Shown: one piece after another, positions 1 to 8,045 of the stretch | Layout: each line of letters starts with the position of its first letter | How positions within the stretch are numbered: position 1 is the stretch's first letter | Assembly: GCA_963711215.1 (NCBI GenBank) | Contig: CAVQDH010000014.1 | Location: 186,001 to 250,000, forward strand | Length of the DNA stretch: 64,000 bases | DNA from: WHUA01 sp963711215 | GTDB lineage: Bacteria > Pseudomonadota > Alphaproteobacteria > UBA8366 | Direction: 5' to 3' | Notes under the pieces: generated by a model | What the model was told of the DNA's origin: nothing | Databases searched by the model: none | Seen by the model: the letters and a program-made list of their open reading frames with translations, nothing else | Position numbers and translations under genes: made by a program

Positions 1-1115
1 ATGGGCGCGGACGTGATCAAGGTGGAGAGCCCCGACGGCGACGAGAACCGCGGCTGGCAGCCCCAGCTCCCCAACGGCAGCAGCAGCAACTACGCCAGCG
101 TGAACCGCGGCAAGCGCGCCATGACGCTCGATCTCAAGTCCGCGGCGCGGCGCCTGGAATCCTGCGCCGGCTGATCGAGCGGTCGGACGTGCTGCTGCAC
201 AATTTCCTGCCCGACACCGCCGCCCGGCTCGGTCTGACCTACGACGCCGTGCGCGCGATCAACCCGCGCCTCGTCTACTGCACGATCAACGGCTATGGCG
301 AGAAGGGTGCGCTGCGCAACAAGCCGGGCTATGACCTGATGGTGCAGGCCTTCTCCGGCACGATGTCGACGACCGGCTTCGAGGGCGGCCCGCCGGTGCG
401 CTCGGGCGTGTCCTTCATCGACATGGCGACCGGCATCGCCGCCTATGGCGCGATCGTCAGCGCGCTGTTCGCGCGCGAGCGCACGGGCCAAGGCGCCTGG
501 GTGCACGGCTCGCTGCTCGAGACCGCGGTCTCCCTGCTGGGCTATCACGCGATCTCCTGGCTTCAGGCCGGCAAGCTGCCGGTGAAGCAGGGCTCCGGCA
601 GCGCGAGCTCGGTGCCCTACCAGGCTTTCCAGTGCAGCGACGGCTACCTGCTGATGGGCGCGCCCAACGACGCGGCGTGGCAGCGCTTCTGCGCGGCGCT
701 GGAGGACCCGGCGCTCGCCGCCGATGCGCGCTTCGCCACCATCCCGCTGCGCGTCGCCAACCGGGACGTCCTGATCCCGATGCTGGAGAAGCGTTTCCTC
801 GAGAACACCGTCGCCCATTGGGTCGACCGGCTCGAAAAGAAGGGCGTGGCCGTCTCGCCGTTGCATTCGCTCGATCAGGTCTTCACCCATCCGCAGGTGC
901 TGGCGAACGACATGCTGACCCATGTCACCGACGTCGACGGCACGCGCCTGCCGCTCGTCGGGATGCCCTTCAAGATGGAGGCGGCGGACGGGCCGGTGCG
1001 TCCGGCGGAACGCCCGGTGCCCCGCCTCGGCGCGCATACCGACGAGATCCTCGGCGACGTGCTGGGCTATTCCGCCGACGAGATCCGCGCGCTGCGCGAC
1101 GCCGGCGCTGTCTGA
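1..1115 (+). CDS. CaiB/BaiF family III CoA-transferase, 5' partial, frameshifted
   Basis: Family III CoA-transferases move CoA between an acyl-CoA and a free acid in the cytosol. The visible protein begins inside the family's N-terminal block (MGADVIKVESPDGDENR), which normally follows about 30-40 residues, so the real start lies before the window and the ATG at position 1 is internal. The frame is broken near 148-159: DLKSAARR is read in frame 1 and ILRRLIERSDVLLHNF in frame 3, which implies one missing base or two extra bases. Later blocks include NGYGEKGALRNKPGYDLMVQA and SLLET. By eye SLLET aligns with the segment carrying the nucleophilic Asp of formyl-CoA transferase, here Glu. The protein ends with a typical GAHTDEIL tail. 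The substrate cannot be told. The next gene encodes an enoyl-CoA hydratase on the same strand, so acyl-CoA catabolism is likely. Confidence 0.85.
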   Translation, partial: GRGRDQGGEPRRRREPRLAAPAPQRQQQQLRQREPRQARHDARSQVRGAAPGILRRLIERSDVLLHNFLPDTAARLGLTYDAVRAINPRLVYCTINGYGEKGALRNKPGYDLMVQAFSGTMSTTGFEGGPPVRSGVSFIDMATGIAAYGAIVSALFARERTGQGAWVHGSLLETAVSLLGYHAISWLQAGKLPVKQGSGSASSVPYQAFQCSDGYLLMGAPNDAAWQRFCAALEDPALAADARFATIPLRVANRDVLIPMLEKRFLENTVAHWVDRLEKKGVAVSPLHSLDQVFTHPQVLANDMLTHVTDVDGTRLPLVGMPFKMEAADGPVRPAERPVPRLGAHTDEILGDVLGYSADEIRALRDAGAV

Positions 1116-1285
1116 CTGCTTCGCCGCTGGGCGGGCTAATTTGCGCGCGTTCGGATGTCGCCGTAAGGTCGAAGGAATACCCCGGCTGCCCGATCGGTTC
1201 CCCCACATCGTCACACGCATGAACCGCTCGGCGGCAAATCACCAACGCGGGCCGGCCGCGGAGCCGCCGCCGATGGAGGACCCTC

Positions 1286-2086
1286 ATGACGGAACCGAAT
1301 CTCGAAGGCCTGGTCGAATACGAGCGCGCGGGCAACATCGTCACGCTCAGGCTCAACCGGCCCGAAAAGCTGAATGCTTTCAGCGACGAGCTCGTCGCGG
1401 CGCTGATGGCCGCCCTGCGGCGGTTCGACAATGACGAAGACGCGCATCTGGCGATCCTGTGCGGCAACGGGCGCGCGTTTTCCAGCGGCGCGGACGTCCA
1501 TCAGCGCCAGCTTCGCTCGCGCGAGGAGTTCAAGAAATACGGCGGGCCGCAGGCCACCGGCGCGCACTCGTCCGATCTCTTCACCAAGGCGGTGAACTGG
1601 AAGCCGGTGATCGCCGCCCCGCACGGCTATGTGCTCGGGCTGGCGAACGCGGTCGTCTTCGAATGCGATCTCGTGGTTGCCGAGGAAGGCACGCGGTTCC
1701 AGATCACCGAGACGCCGCGCGGCCTCGGCGCCTCGAAATACTGGGGCCTGCTCAACTACCGCAGCGGCGGCGCGTTCGGCACCGAGGTCGCGCTGACCGG
1801 CCGCTGGTTCACCGCCGAGGAATGCCTCGAGCACAACCTGATCAACCGCGTCGCGCCGAAGGGCAAGCTGATGGACGTGGCGAAGGAGCTTGCCGAGCAG
1901 GTCTGCGCCAACCCGCCGCTCAGCGTCCGCGCCACGGTGCGTACGCGGCGCTGGTACATGGAGAAGATGACGCGCGAGATCATGATGCAGACGGCGCCGC
2001 TCCAGCTCTATCTCAGCGAGGATTTCAAGGAGGCGGCCCGCGCCTTCGCGGAGAAGCGCAAGCCGGGCCCGTTCAAGGGACGATAG
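1286..2086 (+). CDS. Enoyl-CoA hydratase/isomerase (crotonase) family protein
   Basis: A 266-residue crotonase-fold protein acting on acyl-CoA thioesters in the cytosol. The N-terminal NIVTLRLNRPEKLNAFSDEL block (about 18-37) and the first oxyanion-hole segment FSSGADVHQ (about 65-73) are clear. The second oxyanion segment is HGYVLGLAN (113-121) instead of the usual G-GGG. The catalytic-Glu region reads ITETPRGLGASKYW, so its exact chemistry may differ from classical hydratases. The C-terminus FKEAARAFAEKRKPGPFKGR is typical. The start is supported by GGAGGA about 8 bases upstream. It lies 170 bp after the CoA-transferase on the same strand, possibly co-transcribed in an acyl-CoA pathway. Family is secure; substrate unknown. 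Confidence 0.9.
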   Translation: MTEPNLEGLVEYERAGNIVTLRLNRPEKLNAFSDELVAALMAALRRFDNDEDAHLAILCGNGRAFSSGADVHQRQLRSREEFKKYGGPQATGAHSSDLFTKAVNWKPVIAAPHGYVLGLANAVVFECDLVVAEEGTRFQITETPRGLGASKYWGLLNYRSGGAFGTEVALTGRWFTAEECLEHNLINRVAPKGKLMDVAKELAEQVCANPPLSVRATVRTRRWYMEKMTREIMMQTAPLQLYLSEDFKEAARAFAEKRKPGPFKGR

Positions 2087-2104
2087 GGAGGCGCCGGCCT
2101 TCGC

Positions 2105-3167
2105 TCACGGGTCCATGGCCCCGTCGATGCGGTCGGGGTCGGGTTCGATTTCGCGCTCGCTCTCCGTTTCGGGCTGCGCCGCCGGGGCCGGCTTCTTTTC
2201 CTCTGGCTTGGCGGCGTCGCCCTTCGAGGAGGCGAAGACGCTGAGGAACCATTCTTCGAGCGGCGTATGGCGGACCGGGTGGAAATCCGCCGGCGGCGGG
2301 CCGCCGTTGGCGCCCGAGATCTTGCGCCATGCTTCCTCGACCTCTTGTGCGCTGAGGGGCTCGATGTCGGCGAACATGTTTTCCATGGGACTGCCGTATA
2401 CCTCCGGGCGACGCTCCGGCGCTTTCGGATCGACCGAGCCGGGGATCGGGCTGTGGTCGGCAAATAGATCGTCGAAGACCGAATTCCGCGTAGTATTTCG
2501 GATCGTCCATCGGCCCGTTCGGACCGACCGAGCCGGGGATGGGGCCCTGGTCGGCGAATACGTTGTCGAAAACCGTTTCCCCGTAATATTTCCGATCGTC
2601 CATCGGCCCGTCCGGACCGACGATGCCGTTGCCCCAGCGCGGATCGTTGGCGAAGTATTTCTTCAGCGCCGCGGCTTTTTCCAGAGGCGTCCAATGCCTT
2701 TTTGCCGGCGGCGGCGCTGCGGCGGCAGGCGGCGCGGTGGTTTTCGCTGCGGGCGCTTGTGTCGTTTCGAGTTGCGGCGTCCTTGCCGACCTCGGCACGG
2801 GCGGCGCCGGCTTCCGGTGCGGCACCGGCACGGCTGCGATTTCCGGGAGCTCGAGCTGTTTCAGGTCCAGTGGTCGCGGCTCGGGAACCGGCTCCGGCGG
2901 CTTGGGCTTTTCCTCGGGCTTCGGCAGGGCGACGGTCGGCAGCATGGGCGCAAGCGCGGGTTTCGGCATGGCAACCGACGGCAGCGGCTGCCGCGCTTGC
3001 GGCGGCGGCGCGGGCGGCGGCATGCGCACCACGATGGGCCGGGGCGGCGGCAGGTGCGGCGCCGGGACCGGCTGCAGCAGCGACAGATAGAGGCCGGCGC
3101 TCACCGCATGGATCGTTGCGGCGACGAGGATTGCAAGGCCGATATGCCATTCGCGGATGTCGTCCAT
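2105..3167 (-). CDS. TonB/TolA-like proline-rich transducer with tandem 31-residue repeats, one frameshift
   Basis: About 353 residues after removing one extra base near 2482-2483. Residues 10-31 form a single membrane anchor (LAILVAATIHAVSAGLYLSL) containing a His as in TonB anchors. Residues 32-155 are rich in Pro, Ala and Lys, as expected for a periplasm-spanning rod. Then follow imperfect tandem repeats of 31 residues: VGPDGPMDDRKYYGETVFD..., VGPNGPMDDPKYYAESVFD..., and a decayed third copy ending MENMFADIEPLSAQE. The extra base falls inside repeat 2 and the repeat pattern itself proves the shift. The charged C-terminus has no recognisable TonB C-terminal domain. It is the last gene of an exbB-exbD-exbD operon, 5 bp after exbD2, so it should be the energy-coupled partner. 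Role inferred from context; exact partner unknown. Confidence 0.75.
2345..2622 (-). repeat. Three degenerate tandem repeats (about 93 bp, 31 codons) in the tonB-like gene
   Basis: The units read GPxGPMDDxKYYxExVFDxxFADxxPIPGSV twice with only conservative changes, then a diverged copy (PEVYGSPMENMFADIEPLS). The two good copies are also similar at DNA level, with gatcgtccatcggcccg in both. The unit length is constant, which argues for structural selection rather than random low complexity. Confidence 0.8.
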
Positions 3168-3172
3168 CGCGT

Positions 3173-3569
3173 CTATCGGCTCGTAATCAGCCGCACCTCC
3201 GTTATGCCGGCCGCCCGAAGCCGCTCCATCAGCGCGATCACGCGGTCGGAGTCCGCGTTACGGTCCGCCTTCAGCCAGACCGGTAGTGGGGATTGCGCGC
3301 CGCGCCGCATCAAGCGCGATCTGCGACGCCAAACCGGCGTCGTCGACTTCCTGTCCGTTGAGCGCGAGGCGGCCGTCGGCGGACAGGGCGATGGTCAGGC
3401 CCGCCCGCTCCGCTGCCGCGGTCGCCGCGTCCGGCGGCGCCACGGGGAAGGGGATATAGACGCTGACGTTGGCCAGCAGCATGAAGAAGATCAGCAGCAG
3501 AAAGACCACGTTGATCAGCGGCAGCAGGGTCTCCGGCGCCTCGCGCCGCCGGCTTCGGCGAAGGTTCAT
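3173..3569 (-). CDS. exbD: ExbD/TolR-family protein, second paralog, one frameshift
   Basis: About 131 residues after removing one extra base near 3296. Before the shift the protein has a basic cytoplasmic N-terminus, one membrane segment (LINVVFLLLIFFMLLANV, about 18-35) and the start of the periplasmic domain (LTIALSADGRLALNGQEVDD). After the shift the frame continues PVWLKADRNADSDRVIALM and ends RAAGITEVRLITSR, the classic ExbD C-terminus. Uncorrected, the frame would stop at 3258. The proton-relay Asp found in the ExbD membrane segment (PLID) is Asn20 here (PLIN). It overlaps exbD1 by 4 bp and is followed 5 bp later by the tonB-like gene. It probably forms mixed ExbD dimers with the first paralog (inference). 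Confidence 0.88.
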
Positions 3570-4012
3570 GGCTTGGTCTCCTCCGGCGCCCGCATCAGGG
3601 AGACGCTCTTCACGGGGATAGCCGAAAGATCATCGAGCAGGGTGACGATGCGCTGCAGCGGCACGCCGCGCGCGGGCCGGACGACGACCGGCCGGTCCGC
3701 GGCGGCCTGCAGCGCCGTCCGCAGCAGGCCCGGCAGCGCCGCGGCCGTCGCCGGCTTCTGATCCAGCATCACGCCGCCATCCTTCTGGATATCCACCAGC
3801 AGGGCCGGCGGGCCGGTATTCTGGTCGCTGGCGCGGACCGGCGCCCCGAGCAGGATCGCGTCCCAGCTCGACGCGGTGGCGCTCAGCATGAAGAAGACCA
3901 GCAGGATGAATACCATGTCGATCAGCGGCGTCAGATCGATCAGCCGCCGCCGGCCGGCGCCGCTTTCAATCCGAATGGCCGCTCCGGGCCGGCTGGACAG
4001 TCGCGTTCTCAT
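3566..4012 (-). CDS. exbD: ExbD/TolR-family biopolymer transport protein, first paralog
   Basis: A 148-residue inner-membrane protein with one transmembrane helix (about 28-46: PLIDMVFILLVFFMLSATAS) carrying the conserved proton-pathway Asp at residue 32. It has a periplasmic domain with the LLVDIQKDGGVMLDQKPATA strand pattern and a C-terminal RPARGVPLQRIVTLLDDLSAIPVKSVSL block. It normally forms the motor with ExbB to energise TonB. The start at 4012 overlaps exbB by 47 bp, so a later start cannot be excluded, but no better in-frame start precedes the RRRLIDLTPLID block. Confidence 0.92.
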   Translation of the reverse strand: MRTRLSSRPGAAIRIESGAGRRRLIDLTPLIDMVFILLVFFMLSATASSWDAILLGAPVRASDQNTGPPALLVDIQKDGGVMLDQKPATAAALPGLLRTALQAAADRPVVVRPARGVPLQRIVTLLDDLSAIPVKSVSLMRAPEETKP

Positions 4013-4706
4013 GCTCTTCCGGGCTCCTCGACAAAGCCGCCGTGAATACTTTCGTCGCCGCGTCCTCCATGTCGTGCGCCAGCCGATCCACCCGGCGCTC
4101 CAGCCAGGTGGCGGCGGCCACGGTGGGGATGGCGATCGTCAGCCCGACCGCGGTCGTCAGCAGCGCTTCCCAAATGCCACGGGACAGGAGGCTGGCGTTT
4201 ACTTGGTTGCCGGCGGTCTCGAGCTGCTGGAAGGCGGCGATCATGCCCAGCACCGTTCCGAACAGCCCGAGCAGCGGGCTCAGCGTGCCGATGACCTCGA
4301 GTCCGCGCAGATAGGAGCGAAGCCGCTCGAGATAAAGATTCGCGACCCGGACGACTTCCTCGCGCACGATGTCATCAGGCACCCGCGGCCGCGCCTGGGC
4401 GCGTATCGCGGTCTCCAGCACGCGGGCGATCGGATTCCGCGCCGGGGCCAGCGCCGCCAGCGCCTTTTGCGGCTCGCCCTGCCGGTGCGCCGCGAGCGCC
4501 GGCTCGATGAAGCGCCGGTCGCCGATCCGCAGCGTCCAGAACTGGTACAGCTTGACCAGGATGATCGCCATGGCGACGACGGACATGGCCATCAGGACCG
4601 CCACGACCGGGCCGCCCTCGGCGACCAGCCAGTCGATCCGCGCCAGCAATGCGTTGAGCAGAGGCGCCGGCAGCCCAGCCATGCCAGTGGAAGCGTGCGA
4701 CTCCAT
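3966..4706 (-). CDS. exbB: ExbB/TolQ/MotA-family proton channel protein
   Basis: A 246-residue inner-membrane protein with three predicted helices: about 33-53 (VVAVLMAMSVVAMAIILVKL), 138-158 (VIGTLSPLLGLFGTVLGM) and 180-201 (LLTTAVGLTIAIPTVAAATW). The glycine-rich second helix and the TAVGLTIAIP third helix are the family's proton-channel signature. A large cytoplasmic loop lies between helices 1 and 2. It is the first gene of exbB-exbD-exbD-tonB-like, reading leftward. A 17-bp palindrome like the iron-control element lies about 55-70 bp upstream, suggesting iron- or haem-linked control (inference). Confidence 0.92.
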   Translation of the reverse strand: MESHASTGMAGLPAPLLNALLARIDWLVAEGGPVVAVLMAMSVVAMAIILVKLYQFWTLRIGDRRFIEPALAAHRQGEPQKALAALAPARNPIARVLETAIRAQARPRVPDDIVREEVVRVANLYLERLRSYLRGLEVIGTLSPLLGLFGTVLGMIAAFQQLETAGNQVNASLLSRGIWEALLTTAVGLTIAIPTVAAATWLERRVDRLAHDMEDAATKVFTAALSRSPEEHENATVQPARSGHSD

Positions 4707-4737
4707 GTCTTCGCTCCGACCTTGAGGCGTCCGAGTG

Positions 4738-4754
4738 CGGCCGACAGTCGGCCG
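4738..4754. promoter_or_regulatory. 17-bp perfect palindrome cggccgac-a-gtcggccg
   Basis: Eight-base arms around a single A, 32-48 bp upstream of the exbB start. A one-base loop makes an RNA hairpin with the full arms unlikely, so a dimeric protein-binding site is the better guess. Next to the ICE-like motif. Confidence 0.45.
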
Positions 4755-4760
4755 ACTGGA

Positions 4761-4777
4761 TTTAGGTTGATCCTAAA
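4761..4777. promoter_or_regulatory. ICE/Irr-box-like palindrome TTTAGGTTGATCCTAAA
   Basis: Six-base inverted arms (TTTAGG/CCTAAA) with a 5-bp centre, 17 bp in total. The rhizobial iron control element bound by Irr is also 17 bp, with TTTAGAA...TTCTAAA arms. It sits 55-71 bp upstream of exbB, just downstream of a minus-strand -10-like TAAGAT (4793-4798), a repressor-like position. The regulator is not identified in this window. Confidence 0.5.
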
Positions 4778-5094
4778 ATGCAGGAGACGAAATCTTATCC
4801 GAGTATGCCACTCTACCGCTACTCGAATTTTCGAGGCGCGGAAACAAGGGGATGGGGCGCCGGCTACCGCTGACCCGCATGCGCCAGATGGCGCCGGTCG
4901 GCGGCGCGACGCGGTGCGCCGGCAATCTGTCCGTCAGACAACCGTCAGGGGATTGCATTAGGCTGTTATTACACGGAATGCGGAAAGGGCTCTTAATTCC
5001 GCAAAATTATCGCACGAGAACGTGATGGTACGGTTGCGTGGTACTGTGCGATGTGGCAAGGATTCAAGATTACTAGCGGCATTGTAACAAAAAA

Positions 5095-5283
5095 ATGGGG
5101 AATCTCGTGATAGACATGCCGGACCGGCAACTGCAGGTCCTCGTGCGTGCTCATTTGGACAAATATGGCGAAGCAGCGACAGCAAACGCCCTTGAACGCG
5201 CCAACGCGCTCTCCGAGTTGGGGGACGACGCAGGCGCGAAAATGTGGCAGCGCATCGCCGAGATGTTGGCCAGGGTCGAATAG
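5095..5283 (+). CDS. Small conserved-looking protein of unknown function
   Basis: 62 residues, soluble, with no signal peptide. It is predicted to be helical: ATANALERANALSELGDDAG then AKMWQRIAEMLARVE. The pattern GDxxGAxxWxRIAEML resembles short uncharacterised alphaproteobacterial proteins I have seen, but I cannot assign a family. The ATG at 5095 has only an A-rich upstream. An internal GTG at 5107 has a GGGGAA upstream and may be the real start. No operon partners. Confidence 0.55.
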   Translation: MGNLVIDMPDRQLQVLVRAHLDKYGEAATANALERANALSELGDDAGAKMWQRIAEMLARVE

Positions 5284-5663
5284 CAAAAAAGCCTCCGTGT
5301 GGGGCGCAAAAGACGCGCATTTCGACGCGCTGAGTTCATAACCGAGGATTGGTTACCACTTCCCTCGGGGTTCAAATCAAACTTGAACGGGATCGAACGA
5401 TCGGCTCCGGAGGGGTGTTTTTGCGCCGGCAGCAGCTGGCGTACCGCGGTCCGCGTGGCCCCCGCGTCAGCCGCATGGCCGTTAACGATAAAGATTAATG
5501 GAACGTTAAGATGTCCTGCGATAGGTTGCGCCCGCCAGATTTCCGGCGGGCCGTGGTCCTGTTTCAGGACGCGCGTGTCCTAACCCAAAGAACACGTTGA
5601 TTTCCCGCTTCCTTCCAGGGGCGCGGAACGTCAACGCTCACGCCCAAGCTGAGGGAGATATCC
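5284..5663. other. Intergenic stretch with two adjacent hairpins
   Basis: 380 bp with no gene I can support. It contains two consecutive hairpins, gcccgcc/ggcgggc (5530-5551) and gtcctg-ttt-caggac (5556-5570). They follow an AT-rich patch with TTAACG and TTAAGAT near 5480-5515 that may be promoter material. A small RNA or the 5' leader of the 5664 ORF is possible; nothing more can be said. Confidence 0.35.
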
Positions 5664-5837
5664 GTGGACGAGACCAGCAACATGGTGCTGTACCGCCAAC
5701 TGCAGGCCACTAAATCGGCGGCCTTGCGCATCGGCCCGCTCAACCCCAACCGGCGCGATTCCGCCTTCATCCGTTACCAGCTTTTCGCGCAGCGATGGAG
5801 CCGCGTGGCCGGCGGGGAAGCGAACGCGGCCGACTAG
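5664..5837 (+). CDS. Small hypothetical protein, GTG start
   Basis: 57 residues: starts VDETSNMVLYRQLQATKSAA and ends AQRWSRVAGGEANAAD. GGGAG lies about 7 bases before the GTG, which decides the start. The content is plausible for a folded helical protein (alternating aromatic and basic residues), and there is no signal peptide or membrane segment. No family recognised. Lies just before the convergent tRNA-Thr. Confidence 0.5.
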   Translation: MDETSNMVLYRQLQATKSAALRIGPLNPNRRDSAFIRYQLFAQRWSRVAGGEANAAD

Positions 5838-5860
5838 AGGGGCAGGGCGAGGGGGCAGAA

Positions 5861-5936
<76 letters not shown>

Positions 5937-6042
5937 ACGGGCGCGACCCTATGGGAAGTGCCGCGCCTCTGCAATATGGCGCGCGGGCGGCCGGCGGAGA
6001 AGCCCGCCTGAAGCAAAGTCTTGGGATCAGCGTGGCCGCTCG

Positions 6043-6546
6043 TCAGCTGCGTACGACCCGTGCTGCGTAGCAGCCCGGCGCGGCAAAGTGGATGTGCAGG
6101 TAGCGCGCTCGGAAATCGGCGAAAAGCCGCTCGATCGCCCGTTCCAGCTCTTGCCCGTCGATGAGTTCCGAACCGATCAACATGGCGTCGCGGTCGAAGG
6201 CTCTTACGGCCAGGGTGCGAAGGCGTAACTGTTCCGGCACCTGGTCCACCGTGTCAAACGTCTCTTCGCCTTCGCGTACGAAGATGGCAAAGCGCATGCG
6301 GTAGGGCGAGTCGACGGCATGATGTTCATAGCTGACGAGCAGGAGCGTGTCGCCCGGCTGGGCGTCTGTAAGGCTGATGCGGCAGGGATAGCCCGGCGTC
6401 CGCTCGTCGGCGATGCGCCGGACCACGCCCTGCGCTTTCAGCTCTTCGTCCGACAGGGCAAACAGATGCGAGAAGCGTTCCGCCGGCAGGCCTGTGATGC
6501 GAAAGGTCACGATCTTTCTCCGAGATTCGTTGGCACGAGGCGCCAT
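6043..6546 (-). CDS. DUF1203 domain-containing protein
   Basis: 167 residues matching the DUF1203 pattern as I know it: FRITGLPAERFSHLFALSDE near the start, GYPCRISLTDAQPGDTLLL in the middle, then YEHHAVDSPYRMRFAIFVR. These are the family's conserved blocks. Function is not known for the family. Soluble, cytosolic, no signal peptide. Stands alone, 86 bp after threonine synthase on the same strand, so it could be transcribed with it. Confidence 0.85.
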   Translation of the reverse strand: MAPRANESRRKIVTFRITGLPAERFSHLFALSDEELKAQGVVRRIADERTPGYPCRISLTDAQPGDTLLLVSYEHHAVDSPYRMRFAIFVREGEETFDTVDQVPEQLRLRTLAVRAFDRDAMLIGSELIDGQELERAIERLFADFRARYLHIHFAAPGCYAARVVRS

Positions 6547-6632
6547 TTATGTGTGACGCGCCGTGGCATTCCACCCGCTTCTTGCGGCCGGAGGCGAAGA
6601 TCCCGGATATGCGGCGACGCCGCGGCGACCCG

Positions 6633-7907
6633 CTATAAGGCCCTGTAATCGATCGGGGCGAAGCGGTCGAGGCGGCGGTCGACCGGCGGCATCTCGGATT
6701 TGAGCCCGCTGGCGCAGTTGAACAGCACGACCCGGTCGCGCGGGCCGACCCGGCCGCGCGCGAGCTCCTGGCGGTAGGCGGTGAAGCAGGCGGCGCCCTC
6801 GGGGCCGAGATGGACGCCGTCCGCGCGCGCGACCTCGGCCCGTGCCGCCTCCGCCTCGTCGTCGTCCACCGCCGAGCCGAAGCCGCCGCTTTCCCGCATC
6901 GCCCGGAGGCAGAGGAAATCCGCGAAGGGCTTCGGCACGCGGACGCCGTGCAAGGTGGTGGTGACCGGTTCCCAGGGCGTCTCGACCACGTCCTTGCCCT
7001 CGTCGAAGGCCTTGACCAGCGGGCCGCAGCGGGTCGACTGCACGGCGACCATGCGCGGCAGGGGGCCTTCGAGCCAGCCGAGCGCGCGCAACTCCTGAAA
7101 TCCCTTCCACATGCCGATCAGGCCGGTGCCGCCGCCGGTCGGGTAGAAGATCACGTCCGGCGCCCGCCATCCGAGCTGCTCGGCGATCTCCAGCGCCATC
7201 GTCTTCTTGCCCTCGATGCGGTAGGGCTCCTTGAGCGTCGAGACGTCGTACCAGCCCATAGCCTCGCGCCCGGCCGCGACGATCTCGCCGCAATGGTTGA
7301 TCAGCCCGTTGACCCGCCAGACCTTGGCGCCGTAGAGCGCGACCTCGCGCAAGGTCACCTCGGGCGCGTCGTCGGGCAGGAAGACGTAAGCCTCGATCCC
7401 GGCGCGGGCGCAATAGGCGGCGAGCGCGGCCCCGGCGTTGCCCGCGGTCGGCATGGCGGCGCGCGTGACGCCGAACGCCTTCAGCATCGCGACGGCGACG
7501 GCCAGCCCGCGCGCCTTGAAGCTGCCGGTCGGCATGCGGCTCTCGTCCTTGACCAGGATCTCGCCGCCGCCGAGCGTCTGGCGGAGCGCGGGTAGCGGCA
7601 GGAGCGGCGTCATCGGCTCGCCCAGGCTGACGATGTCCGCGGCGCGGCGGAGCGGCAGCAGCTCGCGGTAGCGCCACATCTCGGCCGGCCGGCGGGCGAT
7701 GTCGTCCCGCGTCACGCGGCGGCCGACGGCATCCAGGTCGTAGCGCACGAGCAGCGGCTTGCCCGCGCGCGAGACGTTATGCAGGCGGTCGGGATCGTGC
7801 CGCTCGCCGGTGGCGCTGCATTCGAGATGGCTGACGCAGCAGGCGTCGTCATGAAGGTCGGGAAGGCGTGTCGGGCATGGCGGGGTCCGGTTCTCGGAAA
7901 GCGCCAC
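6633..7907 (-). CDS. thrC: Threonine synthase-like PLP enzyme
   Basis: Converts O-phosphohomoserine to threonine with pyridoxal phosphate. The PLP lysine lies in MPTGSFKARG, the phosphate-binding glycines in PTGGGTGLIGMWKG, and the N-terminal zinc-ribbon-like block in VSHLECSATGERHD. All are typical of the class with an N-terminal LEC motif. The start is uncertain. The frame is open from GTG 7907 (424 residues). ATG 7878 (MPDTPSRP...) would give a more normal N-terminus but needs one extra base removed before about 7850, like other genes here. A degraded copy of this 5' region occurs at 9057-9091. Confidence 0.82.
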   Translation of the reverse strand: MALSENRTPPCPTRLPDLHDDACCVSHLECSATGERHDPDRLHNVSRAGKPLLVRYDLDAVGRRVTRDDIARRPAEMWRYRELLPLRRAADIVSLGEPMTPLLPLPALRQTLGGGEILVKDESRMPTGSFKARGLAVAVAMLKAFGVTRAAMPTAGNAGAALAAYCARAGIEAYVFLPDDAPEVTLREVALYGAKVWRVNGLINHCGEIVAAGREAMGWYDVSTLKEPYRIEGKKTMALEIAEQLGWRAPDVIFYPTGGGTGLIGMWKGFQELRALGWLEGPLPRMVAVQSTRCGPLVKAFDEGKDVVETPWEPVTTTLHGVRVPKPFADFLCLRAMRESGGFGSAVDDDEAEAARAEVARADGVHLGPEGAACFTAYRQELARGRVGPRDRVVLFNCASGLKSEMPPVDRRLDRFAPIDYRAL

Positions 7908-7928
7908 GCTATCACGTTTCGCCGGCGC
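7893..7928. repeat. Direct repeat copy A (threonine synthase 5' region)
   Basis: 36 bp, about 30 identical to copy B at 9057-9091. Weaker similarity extends on the thrC-proximal side, including an ATGCCCG in both. The two copies flank the nucleosidase-like gene. Confidence 0.6.
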
Positions 7929-8045
7929 CGGCATGAAGACCGCTGCCCGGTCTGATCCGGCGCCCGTTTCGGATTGGCACCATGTTTCGACCTGTAAAGA
8001 GTGCGCGCCGCGGCAAATCCGGGCCATGTTCGAGGGGAGAAGACG

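Larger units (their letters stand above)
4707..5094. other. Intergenic control region between the exb operon and a small ORF
   Basis: 388 bp without a convincing gene. The left part carries two palindromes (listed separately) in front of exbB. The rest is comparatively AT-rich near 4960-5094 and contains a short inverted repeat, gcggaa ... ttccgc (about 4981-5004). That stretch could hold the promoter of the plus-strand ORF at 5095, but I see no clear -35/-10 pair. Confidence 0.5.

Noticed and set aside
2115..3761. Long plus-strand frame opposite the exbD/tonB-like genes
   Set aside because: Antisense shadow: the minus-strand genes have clear families and repeats.
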